Assembly (NCBI GenBank): GCA_022825065.1
Contig: JAJDYR010000037.1
Coordinates: 429,742-493,741 of the forward strand
DNA: 64,000 nucleotides
Direction of reading: 5' to 3'
Origin: a bacterium
Lineage (GTDB): Bacteria; UBA8248
Both the position numbers and the translations under genes were made by a program. The notes beneath the pieces were generated by a model. The model saw nothing but the letters and a program-made list of their open reading frames with translations. It did not search any database and had not been told where the DNA came from. Positions within the stretch are counted from its first letter, which is position 1, and each line of letters starts with the position of its first letter. Below, piece by piece: positions 1-9,166 of this stretch.

Positions 1-159
1 CTCGATCCCGAGGGTTATCTTCAAGTCTTCACGATTCTCGGCGTCGTTCACGTCGCGCTCCCTGGGAATGGACAGGTCTACCCCTTGTTCGTGCGCTTTG
101 TGCTCACGAACGGTGGTTATCGGCCGAACCTCTCGCAACAGGCGCGACGACTCTACCAT
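1..159 (-). CDS. Partial CDS of unknown function, cut by window edge
   Basis: An open minus-strand frame starts with ATG at 159 and runs off the left edge, giving 53 residues beginning MVESSRLLREVRP. It is hydrophilic and charged, with a stretch EHKAHEQGVDLSIPRERD that reads like real protein. I do not recognise the family. No clear Shine-Dalgarno site precedes the ATG, and the plus-strand frame is also open here, so the call is weak. It would be transcribed in the same direction as the MFS gene upstream of it (205-1437), 45 bases away. Confidence 0.3.
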   Translation of the reverse strand, partial: MVESSRLLREVRPITTVREHKAHEQGVDLSIPRERDVNDAENREDLKITLGIE

Positions 160-204
160 TTCATTACATGTGAATCCAAGTATTCGTGCGGATTTGTCGT
201 CTGT

Positions 205-1437
205 CTAGGGCTGATGCACCGCTCTTTCGCGTGTGCCGCCCAGGCTCGTGAGGGCGAAGGGCAGCGTGAGAAGCGCTGCGACGACGCCCATCCCCACCAG
301 GCCGAAAGCGTCCACGCAAAGGCCGATGAGAGGAGCGAGCACCATGGCGAGGATCGATTTGGCCTGCGTCTCGACGGAGAGTATCGTCGCCCCCGCCTCG
401 GGCGTGCTGTGGGCGTCGATGCGGCTGATGAGCACGGGACGCCAGAAGTTCTGCAGCACGGCCAGGGCGACGAACCCCGCGATGACGACCGATTCCCAGC
501 CCGTCCAGAGCCCCCAGGCGAGAGCCGTATAGATGAGGGCGGTGGCGCCCCAGAGCGATTTCGCGGCGGCTTCCTCCGAACCCGTAGCGGCGACGAGGCG
601 GTGCCCCCCGCGCGAGGCGAAGCTCGAGAGCAGGTGCAGGACGAAGTAGACCACCCCCATCAGAATGGCCACTCGCTGGTTCTGCTGCCAGGTGGCGAGC
701 AGGGCAAGGCCCAGGGCGGCCTGCTTGATGACGGGCTGAATGTAGTCCTTGGCGACCTTGTAGGTGCCCTCGTAGCTCATGGATTCCACCAGGATGCCGC
801 GCAGCGGCTTGTCGGTGAACGCCATGCGCATGGAATCTTTCAGGTGTTCCCACACGCTCGGGATTTTCGTATCCGCCGCTCGTGCGCCTTCGAGTTCTCT
901 GGGATATCCCATGAAGTTCACGATGTTCAGGGCGTAGGGGATGACGGCGAGCAGGAAGATGTCGCTGTAGCGCGCGCCCGTGAAGATGAACGCGCTCGCG
1001 ACCACGACCGAGACGGCCGAGCCTATCTTCGACCACGAGCGCGTGAACCCGTAGACACGGGTGCGCTCTTTCTCGCGGCCCTGGATTCTCAACCACTCGA
1101 ATATCATCGCCTTGTGCGTGCCGGTGCGGAACGAATCGCCCAGGGCGAAGGCGAACATGGCGAGGAACAGGGCGGCGAAAGACGCCGAAAGGCCGAAGAC
1201 CAGGAACGAGGCGATGTAGGCGAGGAACGAGAAGATCATCGAGCGCCTTCTGCCGTAGAGATCGGCCACCGCTCCACTCGGGATCTCGAAGATGTTGATG
1301 CACACCTCGCGAAAGCCGATGAGAATCCCGATCTGGAAGAAGGATAAGTCTTTTTCCAGAAAGGCGAGGATGAGGAAGGGCTCGAAATAGGTCTGGTTCT
1401 TGAGGAAGCCGTACAGCGAGAATCGAAACATCATCAT
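205..1437 (-). CDS. MFS transporter
   Basis: A 410-residue integral membrane protein of major facilitator type. About twelve hydrophobic segments are visible, with the family loop signature after TM2 (GAVADLYGRRRS, residues about 56-67). The start is the first of three consecutive ATG codons, preceded by AGGAGG at 8 bases spacing. Substrate cannot be read from sequence; drug or metabolite efflux is typical of this length. The long reading frames opposite it (85-1347 plus, 164-1528 minus) are shadows of its GC-rich third positions. It is followed downstream only by a possible partial gene at the window edge. Confidence 0.85.
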   Translation of the reverse strand: MMMFRFSLYGFLKNQTYFEPFLILAFLEKDLSFFQIGILIGFREVCINIFEIPSGAVADLYGRRRSMIFSFLAYIASFLVFGLSASFAALFLAMFAFALGDSFRTGTHKAMIFEWLRIQGREKERTRVYGFTRSWSKIGSAVSVVVASAFIFTGARYSDIFLLAVIPYALNIVNFMGYPRELEGARAADTKIPSVWEHLKDSMRMAFTDKPLRGILVESMSYEGTYKVAKDYIQPVIKQAALGLALLATWQQNQRVAILMGVVYFVLHLLSSFASRGGHRLVAATGSEEAAAKSLWGATALIYTALAWGLWTGWESVVIAGFVALAVLQNFWRPVLISRIDAHSTPEAGATILSVETQAKSILAMVLAPLIGLCVDAFGLVGMGVVAALLTLPFALTSLGGTRERAVHQP

Positions 1438-1666
1438 CGGCCGAACCTCCTCCTTTCAATTTCGCTCCCGCGCCTTTCTCGCGCAAGGCAGGGGGATTAG
1501 AGGCGGCCAGCGCGCGCCCGAACTTCATCCCCCACGGCGCGCATGAACTATTCTAGCTGAAATTTTCCCGCTTGCGGGATGTTTTTTCGCGCCCGGCGCG
1601 GGGGAGGGTTCTTCCCTGCGCCGACCGGGTTTTTTTCTCCGAGGCGCTTCCCCGGCGTCTTGATTC

Positions 1667-2551
1667 TCAGCGGATGCGCCAGCCGATGAGGGCCGCGCCG
1701 ACCACCATGCAGGCGGTGCCGACGAGGATGGCGGGCGTGATGCGCTCCACGCTTCTGAGCAGGAAGTAGCTCATGATCAGGCTGAATACGGGGGCGGTTG
1801 AGGTGAGCGGGGAGACGACCGAGAGGTCGCCGATGTTCAGGGCGGTGAAGTGCAGGAAGAACCCGAGCGCGTTCAGCAGTCCGCACAGCCCGAAGATGTA
1901 CCAGGCCTTGGGGCGGTCGAACTGGTTCGGTTTCTGGTCTTTTGGAAACAGCGGGATGAAGGTGACGAGGAAGAGAAACCCCGCCAGGGTCGTGAGGGTC
2001 GCGCCCATGATCGGGGCCTCGGCGTGGGCGAAGGCGAGTTTTCTGAAGAGAAACGAGAACGCGGCGGCGACGGCGCTGAAAAACGCCAGCCAGAGGTGTT
2101 TCCTCTGCCAGGAGGTGTCGTCTGGTTTCTTGTAGCTGAGCGCGACGCTGCCCAGGACGATGAAGAGCGTGCCCGAGAGGATGAGCGCGCCGGGCCGCTC
2201 GCCCAGGAAGGCGATGGCGAGCGAGGTGGAGAACAGGGGCGTCAGCGAGACGAACGGCATGGCCCGCGCGACGCCCAGGTAGGAGATACTGAGATACAGG
2301 AACACGCGCGACATCGCCGGTCCCGTGAGGCCCGCCAGCGAGAAGAAGAAAAACGCGGGCGGATTCCACCACTCGGGCTGCCAGTAGTACCAGGTGACGG
2401 CGAGCATCACGGGGAGCGATGTGAACAGGCCGATGAAGACGCCCGTGAGCGCGTTGGCGTGCTCGCCGCCCTTCCTGATGCACACGCTGAAGGTGGCGAA
2501 CACCACGGCGGTGGACATGGCGTAGGATGCGGCGACGAGTTGGGGGTTCAT
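1667..2551 (-). CDS. EamA/DMT-family transporter
   Basis: A drug/metabolite transporter of about 294 residues with ten predicted membrane helices arranged as two EamA repeats, the second starting near the segment WLAFFSAVAAAFSFLFRK. The ORF track extends 57 residues further upstream, but that extension is Arg-rich and hydrophilic (RRIGFHRKPRLRFPTKR) and does not look like protein; I start at MNPQLVAASYAM, directly before the first membrane helix. The Shine-Dalgarno site is weak. It lies in the same orientation as the MFS gene with about 230 bases between them. Exported or imported substrate is unknown. Confidence 0.82.
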   Translation of the reverse strand: MNPQLVAASYAMSTAVVFATFSVCIRKGGEHANALTGVFIGLFTSLPVMLAVTWYYWQPEWWNPPAFFFFSLAGLTGPAMSRVFLYLSISYLGVARAMPFVSLTPLFSTSLAIAFLGERPGALILSGTLFIVLGSVALSYKKPDDTSWQRKHLWLAFFSAVAAAFSFLFRKLAFAHAEAPIMGATLTTLAGFLFLVTFIPLFPKDQKPNQFDRPKAWYIFGLCGLLNALGFFLHFTALNIGDLSVVSPLTSTAPVFSLIMSYFLLRSVERITPAILVGTACMVVGAALIGWRIR

Positions 2552-2717
2552 CCGGTTCCCGGGGTTTAAGGCGTTCTCGCGGCGTTGTGCGCGGCAATTT
2601 TCGGCGAGACCCAATCTACAGCCTGCGCGCTTTGTTGGGAAGCGTAGCCGGGGTTTTCGGTGAAAACCGATTCTCCGGATCGGGTGCCCCCGCTGCCGTT
2701 CGTTATCAGGGGATAAA

Positions 2718-2912
2718 GGCAACCCCCCCTACCCCCCCCTTGTCAGGGGGGTAAGAAAAGGCAACACCCCCACTGCTGGAAGACCTGATCGACCAGCTGG
2801 CGCACTTGTCAGGGGGTAAAAAAAGCAACCCCTCCACCGGCGAGGGGTTTGGTTCTTTTTCCCCCCTGACAAGGGGGGGTAGGGAGGGTTGCTCTTTCCC
2901 TGACGAGGAGGG
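2718..2912. repeat. Family A palindromic MITE-like element, copy 1 (long form)
   Basis: The two ends are inverted copies of each other: a left arm GGCAACCCCCCCTACCCCCC followed by TTGTCAGGGGGG, and a right arm CCCCCCTGACAAGGGGGGG ending TAGGGAGGGTTGC. Inside lie a second partial left end (about 2802-2816) and a small hairpin (AACCCCTCC...GAGGGGTTT). The same architecture appears at 10769-10887 and 15279-15381. The length of about 195 bases with no ORF fits a non-autonomous mobile element or REP-type repeat. Confidence 0.75.
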
Positions 2913-3055
2913 GCTTTTATGGGGTATCCCTTTCAGGGGGATGGTTTTCAAGGAGAGAGCCTACGCCGCCCGGGTTCGGGTTTCGGCCGTCATTCCAGCG
3001 GCTTGGAGGACCCCGGCACATGCGAGAAGGTAAACCCCTCGTTTCTTACGCCGGT

Positions 3056-3083
3056 TTGACTTCCGGGGCCGGCGTTCTATATT
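3056..3083 (+). promoter_or_regulatory. Sigma70-like promoter
   Basis: TTGACT at 3056-3061, a 16-base spacer and TATATT at 3078-3083, about 58 bases upstream of the binding-protein start. Inferred from consensus match only. Confidence 0.4.
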
Positions 3084-3141
3084 TTGATGGTCAAAACCAC
3101 GTATCGTCCCGTCCTGAATACTTAAACCTTGGAGACAGGTC

Positions 3142-4179
3142 ATGAATCGCAAGACATTGATTATATTCGTATTCGTTTCCATCATCGCTGTGGCGACGCT
3201 CGCCTCCCTCCCGAGCCGGGCCGAAGCCGCCTGCAGGGTCCGCATCGGCGATTTGAACTGGGACAGCGCCAATTTTCACGGCCAGGTTGCCGCCTTCATC
3301 CTGACGCACGGCTACGGCTGCCGGGTGCGGCTCATCTACGGCGGCACGCTGCCGACCATGGCGGCGCACTATCAGGGCAAGAACGACCTGATCATGGAAC
3401 TCTGGTACGACAGCACGAAGGATCAATACGACCTCGCGGAGAAGGAGGGCAAGGTCAAGAAGCTGAGCGTGAACACGCCCGACAGCATACAGGGCTGGTT
3501 CATCCCGCGCTTCGTCCAGGAGGCGAACCCGGGCCTAAAGACGGTCTACGACCTGGCGAAGTACAAACATCTCTTCAAGGATCCCGAAGAACCCTCAAAG
3601 GGCAGGTTCGTGAACTGCATCCCCGGATGGGCGTGCGAGGTCATCAACACGGTGAAGCTGCGCGCCTACGGGCTGGAAAAACATTTCACGAATTTCCGGC
3701 CCGGCTCGGGCGGCGCGCTCGCGGCGGCCATCAAGGGCGCATACCTCAAGAAAAAGCCGGTCGTGGCTTATTACTGGGCGCCCACGCCGCTTCTCGGCCA
3801 GCTCGATCTGGTTCAGCTCGAAGAGCCTGCGTGGAACGAGGCCGATTGGGACGCGATGATGAAGCACGTGAACGCGCTCAAGAAGGGCGGGTTGGAGGCG
3901 ATGGGCAAACCCGGGAAGGCCGTCGCCTACCGGACGATGGAGTTGCCCAAAACGGTCACGACGAAGTTCGCGGCCAGGCATCCGGAGATCGTCGCTTTCC
4001 TCGAGAATTACTCGCTCCCCTCTAAAGTCGTCTCGGAGGTGCTCTCCTATCTCGAGAAAGATGCCGGCGGCGACGCGAAGGTCACCGCGCTCCATTTCCT
4101 GAAGACGAACAAGGTCTGGAAGAAATGGGTTCCGGCCGACGTCGCGAAAAAAGTGGAGGCGGCGCTCGCCTCGAATTGA
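3142..4179 (+). CDS. Glycine betaine/quaternary amine-type ABC substrate-binding protein (ProX/OpuAC)
   Basis: A secreted periplasmic protein of 345 residues. A signal peptide spans about residues 1-30 (MNRKTLIIFVFVSIIAVATL...SRAEA), followed by an OpuAC-type domain opening with VRIGDLNWDSANFHGQVAAF and containing the GWAC and YYWAPTPLLG segments expected in ligand-binding loops of this family. A strong GGAGA precedes the ATG. Family members bind glycine betaine, choline or related compounds. No permease (ProW) or ATPase (ProV) lies nearby, so it is an orphan that must share a transporter encoded elsewhere or act otherwise. Ligand identity is inferred from the family only. Confidence 0.85.
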   Translation: MNRKTLIIFVFVSIIAVATLASLPSRAEAACRVRIGDLNWDSANFHGQVAAFILTHGYGCRVRLIYGGTLPTMAAHYQGKNDLIMELWYDSTKDQYDLAEKEGKVKKLSVNTPDSIQGWFIPRFVQEANPGLKTVYDLAKYKHLFKDPEEPSKGRFVNCIPGWACEVINTVKLRAYGLEKHFTNFRPGSGGALAAAIKGAYLKKKPVVAYYWAPTPLLGQLDLVQLEEPAWNEADWDAMMKHVNALKKGGLEAMGKPGKAVAYRTMELPKTVTTKFAARHPEIVAFLENYSLPSKVVSEVLSYLEKDAGGDAKVTALHFLKTNKVWKKWVPADVAKKVEAALASN

Positions 4180-4270
4180 GCCGTTGCGGCAGGGCTGTAA
4201 ATTTCGCTATCCTGCACTGGTTTCTCGCCTCATCTTTGCCTGCCATTTTCGCCAGAGGTCATGGAAAGCC

Positions 4271-5320
4271 ATGTTGACCAGATTGGAGCGCAGCTTTTTC
4301 CGCGTTTTCCCGCCAAAATATAGAAACAGGCATTGGAAGAAAAATCTGCCGATTCGACGATTTCAGCCCTCGAAAATCAGGGGAAAAGTTATCATATGCG
4401 CCTTGAGCGCTTATGGATATGGGATGAAGACCCGCGGAAAGGTGCAACTGAACCTGTTTTTTCCGCCCTTTTGCCGAATATTGGGACAATGCGGGATTGC
4501 AACGTCGTGCGTAACCGACTTCGAGGGCTTGAGGCATGAACTCGGGATTTCCGAAGGGGTGCCGACCGTTCTGATTAACCTCATCAATGAAATATACGAC
4601 GAGCTTGATGAATATGACATTCCGGAAGATTTGATGCGGAAAGCAAGCGCAGTTTTCAATTCTCATCAAACCGCCGGTATCATCAAAGACAAGCGGAAGG
4701 CAAACGAAACATTGTCCGGCCAAGGCATCATGATGCCGAGCCTGAAGTTGGATGAAGGGAAGAAGATTTTCAGCAACGCAAGAGTCGGTTCCGGAGAGAA
4801 CGTCTTTGTCCTCGAAAAAAACCAGGAAATCGATGACGGCCGTTACAATGCGGAATTTATCGACACCAGGGTCCCGTTTGAAAACTCCGTCTATTATACG
4901 TGTGTGAGGCTGGTCTGTATCGGTACACGCACGCTGCAGATATATGTTCGCGCCCGGGATGTCGAAGAAAACAACCCGTCGGTGCACAGCAAGGATACTC
5001 CGAAAAACCCCGAACTTCTGGAATACCTGTATCGAAACCTGGTTGAGCCGCGCCTGGATCAACTTCATGCGCTGGGTCGCTGTATCGGTAGCGCCCTGGG
5101 GCCGGGATTCTACGGGCATGACGTGTTGGTGGACAACGAATCCGGGCATATATTCTTGTGCGAGGCAGGATTTAAGTTCTATGACCATACTTACTGTAAC
5201 CGGATGATGAACGTAATTTGCGACGGGAGCCTGCAACGCACGATGCTCGACCAGGAAACTTATGCGGGATACGCAGGTTCCGTTTTCCTGGCGTACTGCT
5301 CGGAAATGGGTTTCTTGTAG
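4271..5320 (+). CDS. ATP-grasp-like protein of unknown substrate
   Basis: About 349 residues. The N-terminal 120 residues form an alpha/beta region with the segment KVIICALSAYGYGMKTRGKVQLN. From residue about 128 the pattern NSHQTAGIIKDKRKANETL, then GIMMP, resembles the entry to an ATP-grasp domain, and the C-terminal GHDVLVDNESGHIFLCEAGF resembles the metal-binding strand pair of that fold (acidic and Glu ligands). The track start at 4184 is a TTG without a ribosome site; the ATG at 4271 is preferred. Base composition is clearly AT-richer than both neighbours, suggesting transfer or an insert from a different genomic context. Substrate unknown; peptide or amino-acid ligation is typical of the superfamily. 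Confidence 0.6.
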   Translation: MLTRLERSFFRVFPPKYRNRHWKKNLPIRRFQPSKIRGKVIICALSAYGYGMKTRGKVQLNLFFPPFCRILGQCGIATSCVTDFEGLRHELGISEGVPTVLINLINEIYDELDEYDIPEDLMRKASAVFNSHQTAGIIKDKRKANETLSGQGIMMPSLKLDEGKKIFSNARVGSGENVFVLEKNQEIDDGRYNAEFIDTRVPFENSVYYTCVRLVCIGTRTLQIYVRARDVEENNPSVHSKDTPKNPELLEYLYRNLVEPRLDQLHALGRCIGSALGPGFYGHDVLVDNESGHIFLCEAGFKFYDHTYCNRMMNVICDGSLQRTMLDQETYAGYAGSVFLAYCSEMGFL

Positions 5321-5384
5321 CGTCATCAACTCGCCATTCAAAACAACTCCGCTGATCGGTCGCGGCAAACTTTGTTCATCAACG

Positions 5385-5411
5385 CTTTTTCAACAGCCCC
5401 TTTGAGGGGGT
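5385..5411. repeat. Family D repeat fragment (CTTTTTCAACA...CCCC)
   Basis: The motif CTTTTTCAACAGCCCC followed by a TTTGAGGGG complement recurs at 8920-8936, 9411-9430, 9483-9500, 28735-28750 and 28918-28933, always outside genes. Short dispersed repeat. Confidence 0.55.
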
Positions 5412-5568
5412 AGTTGGAAACCGCTGCTACTGTCTTTTGGTGTTTGGATATTTTGCACCCGATATGGGAGGGTATCGAGAAGTCGGGGCGCCGGAACCGC
5501 GCCCGCAGATGTAGCTTGTCCGCTCCCTGTATTTGATTTTTGGCTCCAAAATAATGGGAAGGGAAATC

Positions 5569-6591
5569 ATGAAAAGAATTTTCGTGCCTCAGCCGATTCC
5601 CGAGGTCGCCGCCGCCAAACTCGATATGCTGGGCGAGGTGACCACGTATCCGCACGTCGACCGCATGATCCCGGAAGCCGAGCTGCTGGAAGCCGTGCGC
5701 GACAAACACATCCTGTTCGGCATCGGGGAGATCCCCTTCGACGAACAAGTGTTCGAGGCGGCGAAGGAGTTGGAGTTCGTCTCCGTCATGCACGCGTCGG
5801 CGAGGTTCATCGATTTCGCCGCGGCCACGCGCCGCAACGTTCCGGTCTCGGGGCAAAAAAGCATGACCCAGAAGACAACGGCGGAATTTACGTTCGCTCT
5901 CTTGATGGCGACGGCGTGGCGATTGCCGGAGGCGGATACGTTCCTCAGAGAAGACCGCTGGCGGCAGAACCAGTCGATGGCTTTCCTGGGCACGCGCCTG
6001 TTCGGCAAGACGCTCGGCATCGTCGGGATGGGCCGAATCGGGCAACTGGTGGCGCGCAAGGCCGCCGCTTGCGATATGCGCATCATCTACAACAAGCGCA
6101 CCCCCCTGAGCCCGGCGGAGGAATTCGCTCTCGGGTGCGCCGAATTCCGCACCCTGGACGATTTGTTCAGAGAAGCGGATTTCGTCGCATTGACCCCGGC
6201 GCTCACCAAAGACACCGTGGGACTCATCACGGGAGAACTCATCTCTCTCATGAAGCCGAGCGCCATCCTGATCAACACTTCGCGCGGCCTCGTTCTGGAC
6301 GAGGCGGCGCTGGAGAAGGCCCTGAGAGAAAAGCGGATTCGGGGCGCCGGGCTGGACGTCTACCAGACCGAGGTTCCCGAGCCCAACCCGGGGCCGATAG
6401 CGGGGCTCAAGGAGCTGCCGAACGTCGTGCTCACCCCGCACATGGGCAGCGCGGGCCGCGAGACGCGCGAGGAGATGGCCTTGCGTACGGTGATGAACAT
6501 CGAGCGCTTCATCGCAGGCGAGCGGCCGTATGACGTCTTCAACCCCGAAGTTTACGGCGAGGCGCCCATCACGGACGAGGTCATCGGATAG
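5569..6591 (+). CDS. D-isomer-specific 2-hydroxyacid dehydrogenase (NAD-dependent)
   Basis: A cytoplasmic oxidoreductase of 340 residues related to phosphoglycerate, glyoxylate and hydroxypyruvate reductases. The NAD-binding motif GIVGMGRIGQL lies near residue 144. The family signature with the substrate-binding Arg is INTSRGLVLDEAAL, the Glu is in YQTEVPEP and the catalytic His in LTPHMGSAG. The track start at 5533 adds twelve residues; the internal ATG giving MKRIFVPQP has an excellent GGGAAGGGA site and matches the family start. No ACT or regulatory domain is present, so serine synthesis (SerA) is less likely than glyoxylate or hydroxypyruvate reduction. Confidence 0.87.
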   Translation: MKRIFVPQPIPEVAAAKLDMLGEVTTYPHVDRMIPEAELLEAVRDKHILFGIGEIPFDEQVFEAAKELEFVSVMHASARFIDFAAATRRNVPVSGQKSMTQKTTAEFTFALLMATAWRLPEADTFLREDRWRQNQSMAFLGTRLFGKTLGIVGMGRIGQLVARKAAACDMRIIYNKRTPLSPAEEFALGCAEFRTLDDLFREADFVALTPALTKDTVGLITGELISLMKPSAILINTSRGLVLDEAALEKALREKRIRGAGLDVYQTEVPEPNPGPIAGLKELPNVVLTPHMGSAGRETREEMALRTVMNIERFIAGERPYDVFNPEVYGEAPITDEVIG

Positions 6592-6935
6592 CCGAGGAGA
6601 CGACGGTTTCACTTCCGGGAACCCTTGCTTCTCGAAGTAATTGTCCCACCGCCGTGCCTGAAACCCTTGGATGGCGAATTGGTTATTCCGCATGCCATCA
6701 ATCGCTTCTTCGTCTCGCCAGAGAAGGAGCGATGTTTTCTCGCCATTTCGCGCAACGGAGTTGCGCCGCCGGCCGCCTCCCTTTTTTCATGAATTTTCCA
6801 CGATTTTGTAACGCGCGCGTGACGGCGGGCCATTATAATCGGCCCTGATGACACGACCGTTCGTTATGTTGGCTATGGCTGTGCTTGTTCACGCTGCGGT
6901 GAATGAGCCTGAATCCACAACGTGGGGGATGAGAA
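6592..6935. other. 344-base intergenic region with a candidate -10 box
   Basis: No coding signal beyond shadows. A perfect TATAAT sits at 6834-6839, about 97 bases before the phosphatase start, without a good -35 at 16-18 bases. Otherwise nothing recognised; no dispersed repeat is present. Confidence 0.45.
6834..6839 (+). promoter_or_regulatory. Candidate -10 element upstream of phoX
   Basis: Perfect TATAAT hexamer in a GC-rich context. The nearest TTGTAA is 22 bases upstream, too far for a standard sigma70 -35. A pho box could not be read with confidence. Confidence 0.3.
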
Positions 6936-8849
6936 ATGCAAGAAGGGCGCATACGCGACGCACAGGAAGAGATATCACCCGATGAGTTCGACGATATCCA
7001 CCATCCGCGTCACGGGGAGACGGATTTCGAAAAGCTGGTGGAGAAGATGATGTCCCGCCGCGGCTTCCTGGGCCGCGGGGCGGCGTTTGCCGCGGCGGCG
7101 TTCGTCATGAGCGCGGGCGGCGTCGACCCGCTCTCCGCCTTCGCGAACGCGAACCGCTTCGGCTTCGAGGCCGTGCCCGCAGGTACGCGAGACACCATCA
7201 CCGTGCCCAAGGGCTACAGCTGGCACGTCGTCGCCCGGTGGGGAGACCCGATGTGGTCGAAGGGGCCCGAGTTCGACCACGCGACGCGCGGCACGGGCGC
7301 GAGCCAGGAACTCGCCTTCGGCGACAACAACGACGGCATGTCGCTCTTTCACACCGGGGACAGGAACGTCCTCGCCGTCAACAACGAGTACACGAACATC
7401 GGCATCATCCACGGCGGGGTGGGAGGCGGGAAGCCCGCGACGGCCGACGACGTGCGAAAGAACAAGGCGGCGCACGGGGTGTCCGTGGTGGAGATCGACC
7501 AGAAGAACGGTAAGTGGTCGATCGTCAAGGACTCGCCCTACAACCGCAAGATCACCCCCGACACGCCGATGGAGATCACCGGACCCGCCCGGGGGCACGC
7601 CCTCATGAAGACGGCGGCCGACCCGGAAGGCGTCCGCAGCCTCGGCACCTGGAACAACTGCGGCAACGGCGCGACGCCGTGGGGCACGTATCTCACGTGC
7701 GAGGAGAATTTTCACGGCTATTTCTCATCGAGTGACCCCGAGGTGAAGGTTTCTCCCGAGTTCAGGCGCTACGGCGTGGGCCCCAAGAATTGGGGATACC
7801 GCTGGGAGATGACGGATGAGCGTTTCGACATCGCAAAACACCCCAACGAACCCAACCGCGCGGGCTACATCGTCGAGATCGACCCGCTCGACCCCGAATC
7901 CACGCCCAAAAAACGCACCGCGCTGGGACGTTTCAAGCACGAGAACGCGGAAGTCGTCCTCGCCGCGAACGGCCAGGTGGTCGTCTACATGGGAGATGAT
8001 GAGCGCGGCGAGTTCATCTACAGGTTCGTGAGCGAGGGCCGCTACGCCGAGGGGGGCGACAACTCGAACCTCCTGGAGACGGGAAAACTCTACGCGGCGA
8101 AATTCGCGGATAACGGCCGGGGCGAGTGGGTGGAGCTCACGCCCGAATCCACGGGTCTGGCCTCGCAGGCGGAAGTCTGCGTCCACACGCGGGTCGCGGC
8201 CTCGGCCGTCAAGGCCACCACGATGGACCGCGCCGAGTGGGTGGCGGCGAACCCGAAGAAGGCGGAGGTCTACTGCTGCCTCACCAATAATAAAAATCGC
8301 GGCGTCAAGCCCAACAAGGGCGGCGACCCCACCCCCGTCGGCGGGCCGAACCCCCGGGCGAACAACCGCTACGGGCAGATCGTCCGCTGGGCGCCGGATG
8401 GGGGCGACCATCTCTCGAACGCCTTCTCGTGGGATTTATACGTCGTCGCGGGCAACCCCGCCGTCCACAAGGGCGCGAATGCGGGATCCGCGAACGTGAC
8501 GCCGGACAACATGTTCAACTCGCCCGACGGCCTCGCGTTCGACAGGAACGGGATGCTGTGGATTCAGACCGACGGCAACTACAAGAACGCCAAGGGCTTC
8601 GCGGGGCAGGGCAACAACCAGATGCTCGTGGGCGACCCCGTGACGGGCGAGATCCGCCGCTTCATGGTCGGGCCCAGGCAATGCGAGGTCACCGGGCTCG
8701 AATGGAGCGCGGACGGCAGAACCATGTTCGTGGGGATCCAGCACCCCGGCGAGCGGGGAGGCGACAGCCACTTCCCGGGCGGCGGTGACACCACGCCTCG
8801 CTCGGCAGTTATCGCCGTAACGCGCGACGACGGCGGGGTTATCGGCTGA
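6936..8849 (+). CDS. PhoX-family alkaline phosphatase (DUF839), Tat-exported
   Basis: A 637-residue periplasmic phosphatase. The N-terminus has a 35-residue acidic leader and then a twin-arginine motif SRRGFLGRG (residues 40-48), followed by a hydrophobic Ala-rich stretch, so it is folded in the cytoplasm and exported by Tat. The body has PhoX/DUF839 hallmarks: PKGYSWHVVARWGDP, a VNNEYTN segment, NNCGNGATPWGTYLTCEE and a C-terminal DGLAFDRNGMLWIQTDG. Known PhoX enzymes use Ca and Fe cofactors and release phosphate from organophosphates. It appears monocistronic. The start is supported by GGGGGA upstream. The long ORF opposite (6975-7715) is a shadow. Confidence 0.9.
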   Translation: MQEGRIRDAQEEISPDEFDDIHHPRHGETDFEKLVEKMMSRRGFLGRGAAFAAAAFVMSAGGVDPLSAFANANRFGFEAVPAGTRDTITVPKGYSWHVVARWGDPMWSKGPEFDHATRGTGASQELAFGDNNDGMSLFHTGDRNVLAVNNEYTNIGIIHGGVGGGKPATADDVRKNKAAHGVSVVEIDQKNGKWSIVKDSPYNRKITPDTPMEITGPARGHALMKTAADPEGVRSLGTWNNCGNGATPWGTYLTCEENFHGYFSSSDPEVKVSPEFRRYGVGPKNWGYRWEMTDERFDIAKHPNEPNRAGYIVEIDPLDPESTPKKRTALGRFKHENAEVVLAANGQVVVYMGDDERGEFIYRFVSEGRYAEGGDNSNLLETGKLYAAKFADNGRGEWVELTPESTGLASQAEVCVHTRVAASAVKATTMDRAEWVAANPKKAEVYCCLTNNKNRGVKPNKGGDPTPVGGPNPRANNRYGQIVRWAPDGGDHLSNAFSWDLYVVAGNPAVHKGANAGSANVTPDNMFNSPDGLAFDRNGMLWIQTDGNYKNAKGFAGQGNNQMLVGDPVTGEIRRFMVGPRQCEVTGLEWSADGRTMFVGIQHPGERGGDSHFPGGGDTTPRSAVIAVTRDDGGVIG

Positions 8850-8922
8850 ACGGCCTTCGGGGGATTGTTGAAGAAGGCCACAGAAGGAGCGCGCTAAATT
8901 TCACTCCCCCCTTGAGGGGCTT

Positions 8923-9031
8923 GTTGAAAAAGCCTGGTCTGCATCTCCGCAAACCGCCAACGCCTCTTTCCTCACCCTGAGTAGCCGCCGAAGGTAAAAC
9001 GCGACTGAGAAAGGAGCGTTTGTATCGAAGG
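8923..9031 (+). repeat. Family E repeat, copy 1
   Basis: About 110 bases, starting GTTGAAAAAGCCTGGTCTGC and including CGCCAACGCCTC and CACCCTGAGTAGCCGCCGAA. The reverse complement of 28812-28935 is the same sequence with a few differences, estimated by eye at close to 90 percent identity. Confidence 0.7.
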
Positions 9032-9166
9032 GCGAGGAGCTCGCGTCGGGCGAGAGCAAACGCTCATTCATCAATCACGTTTGACCTTCGATACGCGGCT
9101 TCGCCGCTACTCAGGATGAGGCGGATGGGAAGACTGCCGCACAGGATGAGGCGGTGCGGGCTTGTT

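Larger units (their letters stand above)
2552..3141. other. 590-base gene-free stretch with a palindromic repeat element and a promoter
   Basis: No convincing gene. The stretch contains the family A palindromic element (2718-2912), a GC-rich spacer, and at its right end a sigma70-like promoter leading into the binding-protein gene at 3142. Small ORFs in the track here are made of low-complexity Pro/Gly/Ser codons from the C- and G-runs. Confidence 0.6.

Noticed and set aside
85-1347. 420-residue plus-strand ORF over the MFS gene
   Set aside because: Arg/Glu/Gly-rich low-complexity translation typical of a GC-rich antisense shadow; the opposite frame is a clear MFS protein with a perfect ribosome site.
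4259-5368. 369-residue minus-strand ORF opposite the ATP-grasp gene
   Set aside because: This one is less obviously a shadow since the region is AT-richer, but it shows no signal, no domain pattern and no ribosome site, whereas the plus frame has ATP-grasp-like motifs.
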